Assembly: GCF_000739695.1 (NCBI RefSeq)
Contig: NZ_BBIO01000006.1
Location: 1 to 64,000 of the forward strand
From: Tepidicaulis marinus
GTDB taxonomy: Bacteria > Pseudomonadota > Alphaproteobacteria > Parvibaculales > Parvibaculaceae
DNA length: 64,000 bases
Direction: 5' to 3'
Shown here: one piece after another, positions 1 through 7,782 of the stretch
Layout: the number at the start of each line of letters is the position of its first letter
Numbering within the stretch: the first letter of the stretch is position 1
Position numbers and translations under genes: made by a program
Notes under the pieces: model-generated
The model's database searches: none
Told to the model about the DNA's origin: nothing
Seen by the model: only the letters and a program-made list of their open reading frames with translations

Positions 1-1
1 A

Positions 2-457
2 GCCAACCATTTACCGCTGCTCGACATTGCCGCTTATGTGAACGGGCGCCCCCGCGTCTTCTCGCTGCGCGACTTTCTGCTGCTGGTGAGTGAAGGTATG
101 CGCATCATGCGGCGCTTCGAGCGCCCCTTTGCGCTCGGCCGCATCGCCATCTCCAATCTGGAGGAGCTGCGCGAAACCCGTTCGGTGACCGAGATCAGCC
201 TCGCCTTCCGCCAGGCGGTCGATACGATCCTGGACGGCATGCATGATTGCGATTTTGTGGGAACGGATGGCACCGCCGCGATCCTGATCGGCTTTCCTGA
301 AACCAGCGCCGCCCAGGCCGAAATCGCGCTTGCCCGCTTGCGCACCAAGGTGGCCGAGGCGGTGCCGCTTTCCTTCGCCATCGAAACCAGCGCCGATGAA
401 GGCGAGAATATTCTGGACTTCCTCGTCCGGAAGGAAAACGAGCTTGCCGATGAGTGA
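2..457 (+). CDS. Degenerate GGDEF-like protein, C-terminal part (5' end outside window)
   Basis: The frame is already open at base 2, so the gene probably begins upstream; a GTG at 38 is the first possible internal start. The visible ~150 residues look like the second half of a GGDEF (diguanylate cyclase) fold. A helix is followed by a strand-turn-strand where GGDEF would lie, but the signature reads GTDGT, followed by AAILIGF and an ALARLR helix. With GG[DE]EF gone it is unlikely to make c-di-GMP; a structural or sensing role in the neighbouring polysaccharide operon is inferred. The stop overlaps the next start by 8 bases, so the genes are translationally coupled. Family assignment is moderately sure, function unknown. 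Confidence 0.55.
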   Translation, partial: ANHLPLLDIAAYVNGRPRVFSLRDFLLLVSEGMRIMRRFERPFALGRIAISNLEELRETRSVTEISLAFRQAVDTILDGMHDCDFVGTDGTAAILIGFPETSAAQAEIALARLRTKVAEAVPLSFAIETSADEGENILDFLVRKENELADE

Positions 458-1724
458 CGCGCTCTCCTTCATCGGCTCGCTCGACACGCTCAGCCTGATT
501 GAGCTTTTCTGGTTTGCGGTCCTCTTCGAAGTGCCCCGCTACGGGCTCGGCGCGCTGATCATCATTCTTGCGGGTATGGGCGCAAGGCCGCAAGCCAAGG
601 CGTGCGCCAACAAAGACGCCTCGCTCAGCATTCTTCTTGCCGGGCATAATGAAGCGGCGAGCCTGCGCCGCTGCATCGAGGCGCTGGGCGAGCAAACGCT
701 GGCCCAGGGCAAGAACCCGAATTGGCAGATCGTTGTCGTGGATGACGGCTCGACGGACAATATGAGCGATATCGCCCGCGCGTTGCAGAAGGAAGGCCGT
801 GTCGATGAGGTCTTGAAACTTTCTCAGCGCGGCGGCAAAAGCGCGGCAATCAATCTTGCCTTTTCCGTCTGCACCGGCGACATCATCATTATTTCCGATA
901 TCGACACGACCCTCGACCGGGATGCGCTGGAACGGCTGCTTCCCTATTTCGACGATCCGCGTGTCGGCGCGGTGGGCGGCACGCTGGAAGTGCGCAATGC
1001 CGAGGCAAGCCTCGTCACCCGCCATCAGGCGATCGAATATGCGCTCTCGATCGGCCTTGGCCGCCGGCTCTCCGATCTTCTCGGCACGCTTTCCATCGTC
1101 TCGGGCGCATTCGGCGCTTTCCGCCGCAGCGCGGTCGAGGCGGTGGGCGGCCAGGATGTGGAAGTAGGAGAGGATGCGGACCTCACCATGAAGCTGCGCC
1201 GGGCCGGCTGGCGGGTGACATTCGCGCCTGACGCCCGCGCGCTTACCAATGTGCCTGAAACGATCGTCGACCTTATCGCTCAGCGCCTGCGCTGGGACCG
1301 GGGGCTCGTCACCATCTGGTCGCGTAAGTTCCGCGGCGAGTTCAATCCTGCCTCGGCCTCCTTCAGACTGTCGAACGTCGTGGCCCTTGCCGACATTCTC
1401 TTCTTCCAGATCGTGCTGACGCTGGTTTTTCCAGCTTATCTCGTCTGGCTTTGGCTCAGCCTCGGGGCGATGGCGCTGCCGGTTTTCGCGGCGACGTTGA
1501 TCGGCTATGCGCTGATGGACGGGTTGCTTTTCATGGGCGCGGCCTTTGCCGGTATTGGCGGGGCGGGGCGCCTGATCGCCTATCTGCCTTTCTATTCGTT
1601 GATGCAGGTCACGGTGATGCGTGCCGTCCGGCTGTTCTCGATTATCCAGGAACTGGTCTTCCGGTCTTCCTACCGCGACCCTTATGTGCCCGGCCGTGTC
1701 ATGGACCAGGTGGAGAGAGTATGA
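450..1724 (+). CDS. Membrane glycosyltransferase family 2, processive polysaccharide synthase type
   Basis: A 424-residue inner-membrane GT2 synthase. It has an N-terminal membrane segment (about 12-43), then the catalytic domain with DDG (98-100), the metal-binding DID (150-152), GED (240-242) and QRLRW (278-282), the Q-x-x-R-W motif of processive synthases such as cellulose, hyaluronan and beta-glucan synthases. Several C-terminal membrane helices (about 310-400) would form the export channel. The ATG at 450 overlaps the upstream stop. The downstream gene is an HlyD-type protein, the same GT2 plus membrane-fusion layout as the rhizobial mixed-linkage glucan genes bgsBA. The polymer made cannot be told from sequence; a PilZ domain is not visible. 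Confidence 0.85.
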   Translation: MSDALSFIGSLDTLSLIELFWFAVLFEVPRYGLGALIIILAGMGARPQAKACANKDASLSILLAGHNEAASLRRCIEALGEQTLAQGKNPNWQIVVVDDGSTDNMSDIARALQKEGRVDEVLKLSQRGGKSAAINLAFSVCTGDIIIISDIDTTLDRDALERLLPYFDDPRVGAVGGTLEVRNAEASLVTRHQAIEYALSIGLGRRLSDLLGTLSIVSGAFGAFRRSAVEAVGGQDVEVGEDADLTMKLRRAGWRVTFAPDARALTNVPETIVDLIAQRLRWDRGLVTIWSRKFRGEFNPASASFRLSNVVALADILFFQIVLTLVFPAYLVWLWLSLGAMALPVFAATLIGYALMDGLLFMGAAFAGIGGAGRLIAYLPFYSLMQVTVMRAVRLFSIIQELVFRSSYRDPYVPGRVMDQVERV

Positions 1725-2767
1725 TGAGGCGTTTGAAACGGCGCAAAGAAGCTGCTCCTTTGGAAAACCAGCCGCGCGCGCGGCGTCAGACCGTCATCAA
1801 ATGGGTCTATCTGACGAGCATTTTCTTCCTCTTTGTCTGGCTGGCGGATATTTTCGTCGGCGATCTCTTTTTCCTGCGCAGTGGCGGCATCGTGATCGGC
1901 GAGCAAGCGGTTGTGGCAACCGAGTTTCCCGTCACTGTGCGCGATGTGCATGTGCGCACGGGCGATGAGGTGAAAGCGGGCAGCGTGGTGGCCGTAGCCT
2001 CCTCGCAAGCCGTGGCGGAGAGTATCGCGCGTCTCACCGCGCAGCTTGGCCATTTGGAAGCCCAGCGCGCCGAGCTTTCCGTGCGCGGCCAGAGCGTGGA
2101 AGCGCTGATCGCCATGGCAAGCGAGCGCAGCGATATTGCCGCGGGCGCGCGCAAGGAAATCGAAAAGCTCTGGAAGCAAGGTTATCTGCCGCTCGATAAA
2201 CGCACGGCCGCTGCCGAAAGCGAGTTCCGCGGCCGCCAGGACTTGGAAAGTCTTCTCGCCGAACGGCAGATCGTTTCCTCGGAAATGGAAAGCCTCGCCG
2301 GCATACTCTCCGATGCGCAAGCAGCGATCGAAGAACTGAAAGCGCTTTACGATGATGGAAGGTTCCGTGCGCCGATCGATGGGATCGTTTCCGCTGTCGC
2401 CGTCCATAAAGGCGCGGTGGCGAATGTCGGCGAGCCGATGGTGCAGATTTACAGCCAGAACCGCTATGTACTGGCCTATGTGCCGACCGGCGCGCTTTAT
2501 TCCGTTGCCGCCGGAGATAGCGTGCATCTTCTTACCGGTCTAGACAGCTATCAGGGTGTGATCAGCAGCATCGAACCATATGCTGCGGCGCTGCCGAGCG
2601 AGTTCCAACGTGCCTTCAGCCCCGTCGAGCGCCAACAGGTCATTCGCATCCGCTTCAAGGAAGACGAGGCCCCGCCGCCGCTTTTCACCAAGGTTGAGGT
2701 GCATGGCGAAATCTGCATCAGAATGATGGCCGGCAATGCCTGGAAGCGGATCTGGTCGCTTTTCTAG
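1721..2767 (+). CDS. HlyD-family membrane fusion (periplasmic adaptor) protein
   Basis: 348 residues: a basic cytoplasmic N-terminus, one membrane helix (about 25-51), a biotinyl-lipoyl-like half (around 70-100, 'VRTGDEVKAGSVV'), a long helical hairpin (about 105-225), the second lipoyl half ('FRAPIDGIVSAV') and a C-terminal beta-barrel. This is the standard periplasmic adaptor architecture, here probably linking the GT2 synthase to an export route across the envelope. ATG 1721 overlaps the synthase stop in an ATGA, showing tight coupling; a second ATG follows at 1724. No ABC transporter or TolC-like gene is visible nearby, so export of a polysaccharide rather than a protein is the likelier role. 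Confidence 0.8.
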   Translation: MMRRLKRRKEAAPLENQPRARRQTVIKWVYLTSIFFLFVWLADIFVGDLFFLRSGGIVIGEQAVVATEFPVTVRDVHVRTGDEVKAGSVVAVASSQAVAESIARLTAQLGHLEAQRAELSVRGQSVEALIAMASERSDIAAGARKEIEKLWKQGYLPLDKRTAAAESEFRGRQDLESLLAERQIVSSEMESLAGILSDAQAAIEELKALYDDGRFRAPIDGIVSAVAVHKGAVANVGEPMVQIYSQNRYVLAYVPTGALYSVAAGDSVHLLTGLDSYQGVISSIEPYAAALPSEFQRAFSPVERQQVIRIRFKEDEAPPPLFTKVEVHGEICIRMMAGNAWKRIWSLF

Positions 2768-2838
2768 CCGCCGGTCTCTGCGGCAGTCTGATAAGCTCTT
2801 CTCCTTGACGCCGCGTTCCCCTGCGGCGCTTCACCTCC

Positions 2839-2847
2839 TGCTATAAT
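2839..2847 (+). promoter_or_regulatory. Extended -10 promoter candidate before the MpaB-type gene
   Basis: TGCTATAAT carries a perfect TATAAT (2842-2847) with a TG extension; no good -35 lies 16-18 bases upstream. It stands about 60 bases before the ATG at 2909. Confidence 0.45.
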
Positions 2848-2908
2848 TGTTTGGGAGAGGTCCCGGCCATGTGCCAAAATTTCCGCCGGGAGTGGAGGAG
2901 AGACGATC

Positions 2909-3844
2909 ATGGACCAATTGAAAACATATCTGGGCTGGACGGTGGACTTCACGGTGCCGGCTGGCGCGCCGGCTTATTGCGAGCCGGATTCGGTGCGCTG
3001 GAAAGTTTTCAAAAACCCGGTAACGAGTGTCGTTGCCGGTGTCTGCGCCGTGCTCCTGGAATTTGCCGATGACCGTATCCGGTCCGGCGTCTGGGATCAT
3101 TCGGTTTTCCCGACCGATCCCATCGGCCGCGGCCAGCGCACGGGCACGGCGGCGATGGTCGGTATTTACGGCCCGCAAAGCGCCGCCCAGCGTGTCATTC
3201 GCGGCATTACCAATATGCATGCGAAAGTCGAGGGGACGACGCCGAATGGGCGCACATACAAAGCGCTCGACACGGAGCTGTTGAACTGGGTCAGTGCCAC
3301 GGCGACCTATGGCTGGTTCACCGCCTATGACCGCTTCGCCAGGAAACTGAGCAAGGAAGAGGAGCGGCGCTTTTTCTCCGAAGGCGAGGAAGTCTCGAAA
3401 CTTTATGGCGTTACCTATTCGCCCAAATGCCTTGATGATTTCTACGCCATGATGGGCCGTCTCGAAGGCGATTTCGAACCCCATCCCATCAATGGCGAAT
3501 TTCTGGACATCATGCGCTCGGGCCGGGCAGCGCGCGGCCTGCCGGTCTGGATCCAGCGCGCGCTGGCTCACGCGGCCATCGACATTCTGCCGCCCGCCGT
3601 GCGCCAGGTGCTTGGGCTCGGCAAGGAATACGATCTCACCTTCTTCGAGCGCGCGGCGGTGAAAGCGGCAGCCTGGGCGGCGGAAACCATTCCCGCGAAA
3701 AACAGCCCGCCCGCCGAAGCTTGCGAGCGGCTCGGCCTGCCGCGCGATTTTCTTTGGAAATCCGAGGCCGCGCAGGCGCGGCTCCTGAAGGACTGGCGCG
3801 CAAGCCATGCGCTTTCCGGCGAAGCAGCAGCGGCGGTGAGCTGA
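2909..3844 (+). CDS. Oxygenase MpaB family protein (DUF2236)
   Basis: 311 residues matching the MpaB/DUF2236 family (heme-dependent oxygenases related to the latex-clearing protein Lcp). Visible features are the N-terminal 'VRWKVFKNPV', the segment with 'WDHSVFPTDPIGRG' (about 63-76), the central 'ELLNWVSATATYGWFTAYDRF' region written here as ELLNWV...YDRF, and the C-terminal 'GLPVWIQRALAH'. In Lcp, Arg, Lys and His in this fold bind and serve the heme. The substrate is unknown; hydrophobic compounds are plausible given the catabolic neighbours. ATG 2909 is preceded by GGAGG-like sequence. It converges on the TetR gene with 3 bases between stops and looks monocistronic. Confidence 0.75.
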   Translation: MDQLKTYLGWTVDFTVPAGAPAYCEPDSVRWKVFKNPVTSVVAGVCAVLLEFADDRIRSGVWDHSVFPTDPIGRGQRTGTAAMVGIYGPQSAAQRVIRGITNMHAKVEGTTPNGRTYKALDTELLNWVSATATYGWFTAYDRFARKLSKEEERRFFSEGEEVSKLYGVTYSPKCLDDFYAMMGRLEGDFEPHPINGEFLDIMRSGRAARGLPVWIQRALAHAAIDILPPAVRQVLGLGKEYDLTFFERAAVKAAAWAAETIPAKNSPPAEACERLGLPRDFLWKSEAAQARLLKDWRASHALSGEAAAAVS

Positions 3845-3847
3845 GAG

Positions 3848-4474
3848 CTAGCGCCCGCCTGCTGCGGCAATGGCAATTTCCGTATCGCGCACCAGCTCGT
3901 CCGCAAGTTCCCTGACGGAAATCTTGTGGATTTTGGGTGGGAGAATGCCTTCTTCCGCCAGCATGACGATGCCGTGCAGCGAGGTCCAGAATTTCAGCGC
4001 AAAGCGGCGGCGCGCCATTTCATCGAGTGCGGGATCGATGGCGGCAAGAATGAGATCGAAGCCTTCATCCGCCGCCTGGTAAAGCTCGCTTGTTGCCGGT
4101 GAGCGCCCCAGAATATGCGAAGCATACATCAGCCGGTAAAGCGCTTTACGTGTCAGCCCGAGCTCAAGATAGGTATGGGCAATGGTGGCAAGCGCGCTCT
4201 TCTTGGTGCGCCGGCGCAGTTTCTGGCGCAGTTCGTCGCCCGTCTCGCGGAAGGCCTTGGTGGAAACCGCTGCCAGCAGCTCTTCTCTGTCCTTGAAATG
4301 CCGGTAGGGGGCGGCTTGCGAAACGCCAAGCCTTTTAGCAAGCGCGCTGAAGGTGACCGCCTCTACACCCTCGCGCTCCGTCATTGCAAACCCCGCCTCT
4401 ATGAGAGCGTCCCGCAAATCGCCATGGTGATAGCGATGAGGCTTTTTCCGGGCTGGAGCGGTGCTTTGGGGCAT
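3848..4474 (-). CDS. TetR/AcrR family repressor
   Basis: About 208 residues from the ATG at 4474; a TTG at 4510 would add 12 residues but would abut the operator. The N-terminal helix-turn-helix is clear ('TFSALAKRLGVSQAAPYRHFKDREELL'; its core is LAKRLGVSQAAPYRHF), and the C-terminal half resembles the WHG-type ligand domain. It is divergent from the VOC/NTF2 pair. Two 17-bp palindromes of the same design (4511-4527 and 4559-4575) lie between them, so it probably represses itself and that pair. Ligand unknown. Confidence 0.85.
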   Translation of the reverse strand: MPQSTAPARKKPHRYHHGDLRDALIEAGFAMTEREGVEAVTFSALAKRLGVSQAAPYRHFKDREELLAAVSTKAFRETGDELRQKLRRRTKKSALATIAHTYLELGLTRKALYRLMYASHILGRSPATSELYQAADEGFDLILAAIDPALDEMARRRFALKFWTSLHGIVMLAEEGILPPKIHKISVRELADELVRDTEIAIAAAGGR

Positions 4475-4510
4475 GGTGCGGTTCGCTGTGATGGGCGGGG
4501 CGGCTTTCAA

Positions 4511-4527
4511 TGTAAAAACTTATAACA
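4511..4527. promoter_or_regulatory. Operator candidate 1 of the TetR/VOC divergon
   Basis: TGTAAAAACTTATAACA is an imperfect 17-bp inverted repeat with TGT...ACA ends. It sits directly upstream of the TetR gene and shares its design with the site at 4559. Confidence 0.6.
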
Positions 4528-4558
4528 TTCGCCTTGACCTGGAAATGCCGCCATGGAA

Positions 4559-4575
4559 TGTAATAAAGTATAACA
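4559..4575. promoter_or_regulatory. Operator candidate 2 of the TetR/VOC divergon
   Basis: TGTAATAAAGTATAACA, again TGT...ATAACA, lies 48 bases from site 1 and just before the Shine-Dalgarno of the VOC gene (AAGGAGG at about 4577). A repressor here would block transcription of the 4590 gene. Confidence 0.6.
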
Positions 4576-4589
4576 TAAGGAGGAGCGCC

Positions 4590-5117
4590 ATGAGCCGGTT
4601 CTTCGGACCTATTCGTCAGAATGGTTATGTCGTGCGCGACATCCGCGCGGCCATGGACCATTGGGTCCATGTCATGGGCGTCGGTCCCTGGTTCTATGTG
4701 GACCGGGTGAAGACGGATTATTTCCACTACAAGGGCCAGGATGCAGCAGTGGAGATGAGCATTGCGCTGGCTAATGCGGGCGATCTGCAGATCGAGCTTA
4801 TTCAGCAGCGCAATGATGCGCCTTCCATGTACAAGGATTTTCTGGATGCGGGCCATGAAGGCCTGCAGCATGTCGCTTTCTGGAGCACGTCTTATCAGGC
4901 GCTTTATGAGGACTGCCTCGCGCGCGGCCTGAAAGTCGGTCATGAAGGGCAGATCGGCGGGCCGCAGGGGCGCTTTTGTTATTTTGAAAATGCCGGCCAT
5001 CCCGGCGCGGTGATCGAGATTTCCGACATTAGCGGTGCCAAGGGTGCCTTCTTTGAACATATCCGCAAAGCGGCTTTGGATTGGGACGGCACGGACGCCA
5101 TCCGCGCAGTTGGGTAA
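4590..5117 (+). CDS. VOC (glyoxalase-like) family protein
   Basis: 175 residues of the vicinal-oxygen-chelate fold, Glyoxalase_4 type. It opens with 'QNGYVVRDIRAAMDHWVHVMGVGPW', in short the V-D-A-x-x-W strand-helix start, and later shows 'GLQHVAF' and 'AVIEISD', where metal-binding His and Glu would fall. The start follows a strong AAGGAGG. It is followed after 18 bases by an NTF2-fold gene, and both are probably controlled by the divergent TetR. Such pairs often belong to catabolic or methylmalonyl-CoA-epimerase-like reactions; no specific substrate can be given. Confidence 0.75.
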   Translation: MSRFFGPIRQNGYVVRDIRAAMDHWVHVMGVGPWFYVDRVKTDYFHYKGQDAAVEMSIALANAGDLQIELIQQRNDAPSMYKDFLDAGHEGLQHVAFWSTSYQALYEDCLARGLKVGHEGQIGGPQGRFCYFENAGHPGAVIEISDISGAKGAFFEHIRKAALDWDGTDAIRAVG

Positions 5118-5135
5118 AACATGGGGGACGAAACG

Positions 5136-5567
5136 ATGAGCGATTTGACGGAGCGGCGCCTTCAAACGGTGCGCGATCATATGGCGCTGGAATGTGTAGG
5201 CGACTGGGACGGCGTCATCGCCACGTTCGAACACCCGCGCTATGAAATGTATGGCTCCGGCGCGGTTTTCGATGGTGAGGAGGACGTGCGCGGCTACTTC
5301 GCCGCGTCCCGCACACCCTTTCCCGATCAATCGAACGAGATCATCGCGCTTGCCCATGGGGGCGACACGGTGCTGGTCGAGTTCTGGTTGATGGGCACGC
5401 ATCTGGGGCCGCTCAAATTGCCGGGCAAAACCATCGAACCTACGGGTAAAGCCTTCCGTGTGCGCATGGCTGCCTCCTTCGAATTTGCCCCGGGCAGCGA
5501 CAAGATCATTTGCGAGCGGCCCTATTTCGACCAGCTCGCCGTGCCGCGCGCGCTCGGGCTCATGTAA
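5136..5567 (+). CDS. SnoaL-like / NTF2-fold protein
   Basis: About 143 residues from ATG 5136, which has GGGGGA 7-8 bases upstream; an in-frame ATG at 5121 would add five residues. The sequence has the cone-shaped NTF2 pattern: an N-terminal helix ('VRDHMALECVGDWDGVIATF'), a short 'DGEEDVRGYF' helix and paired strands ending in 'ICERPYFDQLAVPRALGLM'; only short stretches are quoted. Members are small polyketide-cyclase-like, dehydratase-like or isomerase-like enzymes, or ligand binders. Cotranscribed with the VOC gene. Substrate unknown. Confidence 0.65.
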   Translation: MSDLTERRLQTVRDHMALECVGDWDGVIATFEHPRYEMYGSGAVFDGEEDVRGYFAASRTPFPDQSNEIIALAHGGDTVLVEFWLMGTHLGPLKLPGKTIEPTGKAFRVRMAASFEFAPGSDKIICERPYFDQLAVPRALGLM

Positions 5568-5652
5568 CCGCCGGGACGCGGCAGGCTGGATATGTGCAAA
5601 ATGCAACGAAAAATCGGCTGAGGCCTGCCGATCCGGCATGCTGCGGGGTTTG

Positions 5653-5667
5653 TTAACTTTTCATTAA
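5653..5667. promoter_or_regulatory. CtrA-type binding box
   Basis: TTAACTTTTCATTAA is a perfect TTAA-N7-TTAA, the recognition sequence of the alphaproteobacterial cell-cycle regulator CtrA. It lies 256 bases before the Fis-type regulator gene, in a 356-base non-coding stretch. Confidence 0.6.
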
Positions 5668-5923
5668 CCCTCCACTCCTTAGCCTTGGTAAACGCGATGT
5701 TTTGACCGGGCGGGCCATGTGCTAAGCTCACAGCCCGCCCGAGCAAGGTCATGGCGGTTCCACGCGCTGCTTTAAATTTTGTGGAAACGTGAAAATTCGA
5801 GGGTCTCCGGGAACCAGAGAGCGCATCCAGCGTTTGATCTGGGATTGAGTAACCCGGGTATTCCAAGACATCTCTTCTGCATCGGCAGAAGGGTCACGTG
5901 AGTTACCCCATGGAGTGGTCATC
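5668..5923 (+). other. Non-coding structured leader before the Fis-type regulator
   Basis: No convincing gene lies between 5568 and 5923. A strong hairpin sits at 5708-5740 (GGGCGGGC paired with GCCCGCCC, plus TGTG/CACA). There is an inverted repeat TTCCAC/GTGGAA at 5758-5763 and 5781-5786, and a hairpin CTTCTGC-ATCG-GCAGAAG at 5874-5891. A structured 5' leader or a small RNA are both possible. Confidence 0.4.
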
Positions 5924-6514
5924 ATGACACTGACTTCCACTAGGGGGGCAAAGACAGGGGGCGTATTGATTGTCGGGGATGATTCCTCGGTCTTCGGTAC
6001 ATTGACGGCCTGGCTCGACAGCCAGGATATTTCTTCACAAACCGTGAGCTGGAATGGGCTTCAGGGCCGCCAGATGCTGGCGCAAGCCTATGACCTGATC
6101 GTTGTGGATCTGCGCACACCCATGCCCGATTGGCTGATGCGGCTCGGGCGTGTCGATCCGGCATCGACGATCTTGATGGTGAATTGCGAAACCGATCAGG
6201 TCTCGACCGGCGCCCATCCGCCCGAGGCATTCCAATATGTTGCCATGCCTTGCAGCCGTGCGCGGTTTCTCTCCGTCATGGAGCATTCGCTGCAGCTTCG
6301 GCGCATCGCCCAGGATATGAACGAGGCACAAATCCGTTTGGACGGGCGCCCGCTCTGGGAGCTTGAACGTGAGGTGGTGGAAAAAACCATCCGCCAATGC
6401 TCCGGCTCCATTCCCTCTGCGGCGCGTCGTTTGGGGGTTAGCCCATCGACGCTTTACCGCAAGCGGGAAGCCTGGACGCGCAAGTTGCGGCCACAGCGCA
6501 ACGTGGCTTACTGA
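5924..6514 (+). CDS. Receiver-like protein with Fis-type HTH (ActR/RegA-like size)
   Basis: 196 residues from ATG 5924 (GGAG 8 bases before; a GTG at 5915 would add three residues). The N-terminal half has a receiver-like fold: 'GVLIVGDDSSVF', where DD is the acidic pair, and 'DLIVVDLRTPMPDW', where the Asp before L-R-T-P is the likely phosphoacceptor. The C-terminus is a Fis-family helix-turn-helix ('AARRLGVSPSTLYRKREAW'). There is no AAA+ domain, so this is the compact REC-Fis layout of RegA/PrrA/ActR, although the receiver is divergent. No kinase gene is adjacent. The CtrA box upstream suggests cell-cycle control. Its 3' end overlaps the convergent gene by 7 bases. Confidence 0.7.
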   Translation: MTLTSTRGAKTGGVLIVGDDSSVFGTLTAWLDSQDISSQTVSWNGLQGRQMLAQAYDLIVVDLRTPMPDWLMRLGRVDPASTILMVNCETDQVSTGAHPPEAFQYVAMPCSRARFLSVMEHSLQLRRIAQDMNEAQIRLDGRPLWELEREVVEKTIRQCSGSIPSAARRLGVSPSTLYRKREAWTRKLRPQRNVAY

Positions 6515-7692
6515 AGCCAGCCGGAAAGCGCGACGCCGATAAAGGTGGCAATGGCATAGCCCAGCACGCCGAGCATGACGGCGGGCGTCACCAGGGCATG
6601 CCAGCGCTGGCCGGCGGCTTGCGCGGCGGCCGTTGCCGGGCCAAGCGCCACGGCATTGGAAACGAGCATGGCCTCGGCCAGATCGATCTTGAAGAGCTTG
6701 GCCGCGCTCAGCACGACCGCGAGATGCACGCTTGCCATGATGCCCACAAAGGCAAAAACGGGCAGGGCGGTTTCGATCATCAGCACCACATTGGCGCCTG
6801 CGCCCATCACCCCGAAAAACACATACATGAAGAACATGCCGAGATCGAAATCCCCGTGCAGCTTTTCGATCTGCCGGGGAAAGAGATTGGCGATGGCAAG
6901 CGCATAAAGCGTCAAGAAGAGCACGCCGTAGCGGGAGAAATCCGCCAGCCAGCCGATCCCGGCCGCCGCGCCCCAGCCGCCGATAAGGGCTGCGGTTTCA
7001 TAGCCGAGAAAACAGCAAATGGCGGAAATGGCGAGCAGCAGCGCCAGCTTGCTCACCTGCACGGGCGGGACGGCGCCTTTGCGTTCGGCCTCTTCTTCCG
7101 CGCTTTCCTCCGCCACTGCCGCTTCCACGATGGGCGAGGGAATGAACCGGCGGATGGCGGCGCGCCCTGGAATGAGCACGAGGAGAATGAGAAAAAGCGT
7201 GCCCCCCACATTGTCTGCCGCCGCCATGGCCGAAAGCAGCGTGCCGTCCTCCATACCGAGCGCCTGGCTGGTGGCGGCAAAATTCATCGAGCCGCCGATC
7301 CAGCTTGCCCCGATGGTGGAAACGATATTGGCGGAGGAAGGGCCGAGATCGACCAGCGCGTGTCCGGCAAGAACGCCCGCGACCGTGCCGAGCGCTGCGA
7401 TGACGAAGGTGAGCAGCATGGGGCCGGCAACGGGGAAAAGCGCGCGCAGATTGGCACGCATCAGCAAAAGCGGAATGGCGAGAGAAACCGCATAGGTCCA
7501 GACCGCGTCGTAAAACGGCGAGGCAAAAGGAACGATGCGCAGATTGGAAAGCACGATCCCGGCAAGAATGACCAGAATGACGCCGGAGAGGAACTTGCCG
7601 AGCTTTGTGTGTTCGGACCAGAAGCCGAAAGCGGCCAGCCCCACGAAGACCATGATGAGGCCGAAAATATTATCCGCGCCGATGAGCGCCAT
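6508..7692 (-). CDS. DUF819 family multi-pass membrane protein
   Basis: 394 residues with about ten membrane helices and the DUF819 (YjcL-like) hallmarks: an early 'ANLRALFPVAGPMLL', a central 'GASWIGGSMNFAATSQALG', an acidic/Ala-rich cytosolic loop near 190-205 ('EESAEEEAERKG') and the late 'SNAVALGPATAAAQA'. Related proteins behave as putative transporters in the inner membrane; the substrate is not established. Monocistronic. The last 7 bases overlap the end of the convergent Fis-type regulator gene. Confidence 0.75.
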   Translation of the reverse strand: MALIGADNIFGLIMVFVGLAAFGFWSEHTKLGKFLSGVILVILAGIVLSNLRIVPFASPFYDAVWTYAVSLAIPLLLMRANLRALFPVAGPMLLTFVIAALGTVAGVLAGHALVDLGPSSANIVSTIGASWIGGSMNFAATSQALGMEDGTLLSAMAAADNVGGTLFLILLVLIPGRAAIRRFIPSPIVEAAVAEESAEEEAERKGAVPPVQVSKLALLLAISAICCFLGYETAALIGGWGAAAGIGWLADFSRYGVLFLTLYALAIANLFPRQIEKLHGDFDLGMFFMYVFFGVMGAGANVVLMIETALPVFAFVGIMASVHLAVVLSAAKLFKIDLAEAMLVSNAVALGPATAAAQAAGQRWHALVTPAVMLGVLGYAIATFIGVALSGWLQ

Positions 7693-7782
7693 GAGCTCCC
7701 TCCCCGAATCTTTCCCGCAATCGGGGTAATCTGGAAGGAGAGCCTCTCACCTGCAAGACTTAAGTGCCAATGAAGGACCGGG

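Noticed and set aside
4475-4510. TTG start at 4510 for the TetR gene
   Set aside because: It would abut the operator at 4511-4527 and leave no room for a promoter and ribosome site; ATG 4474 is preferred.
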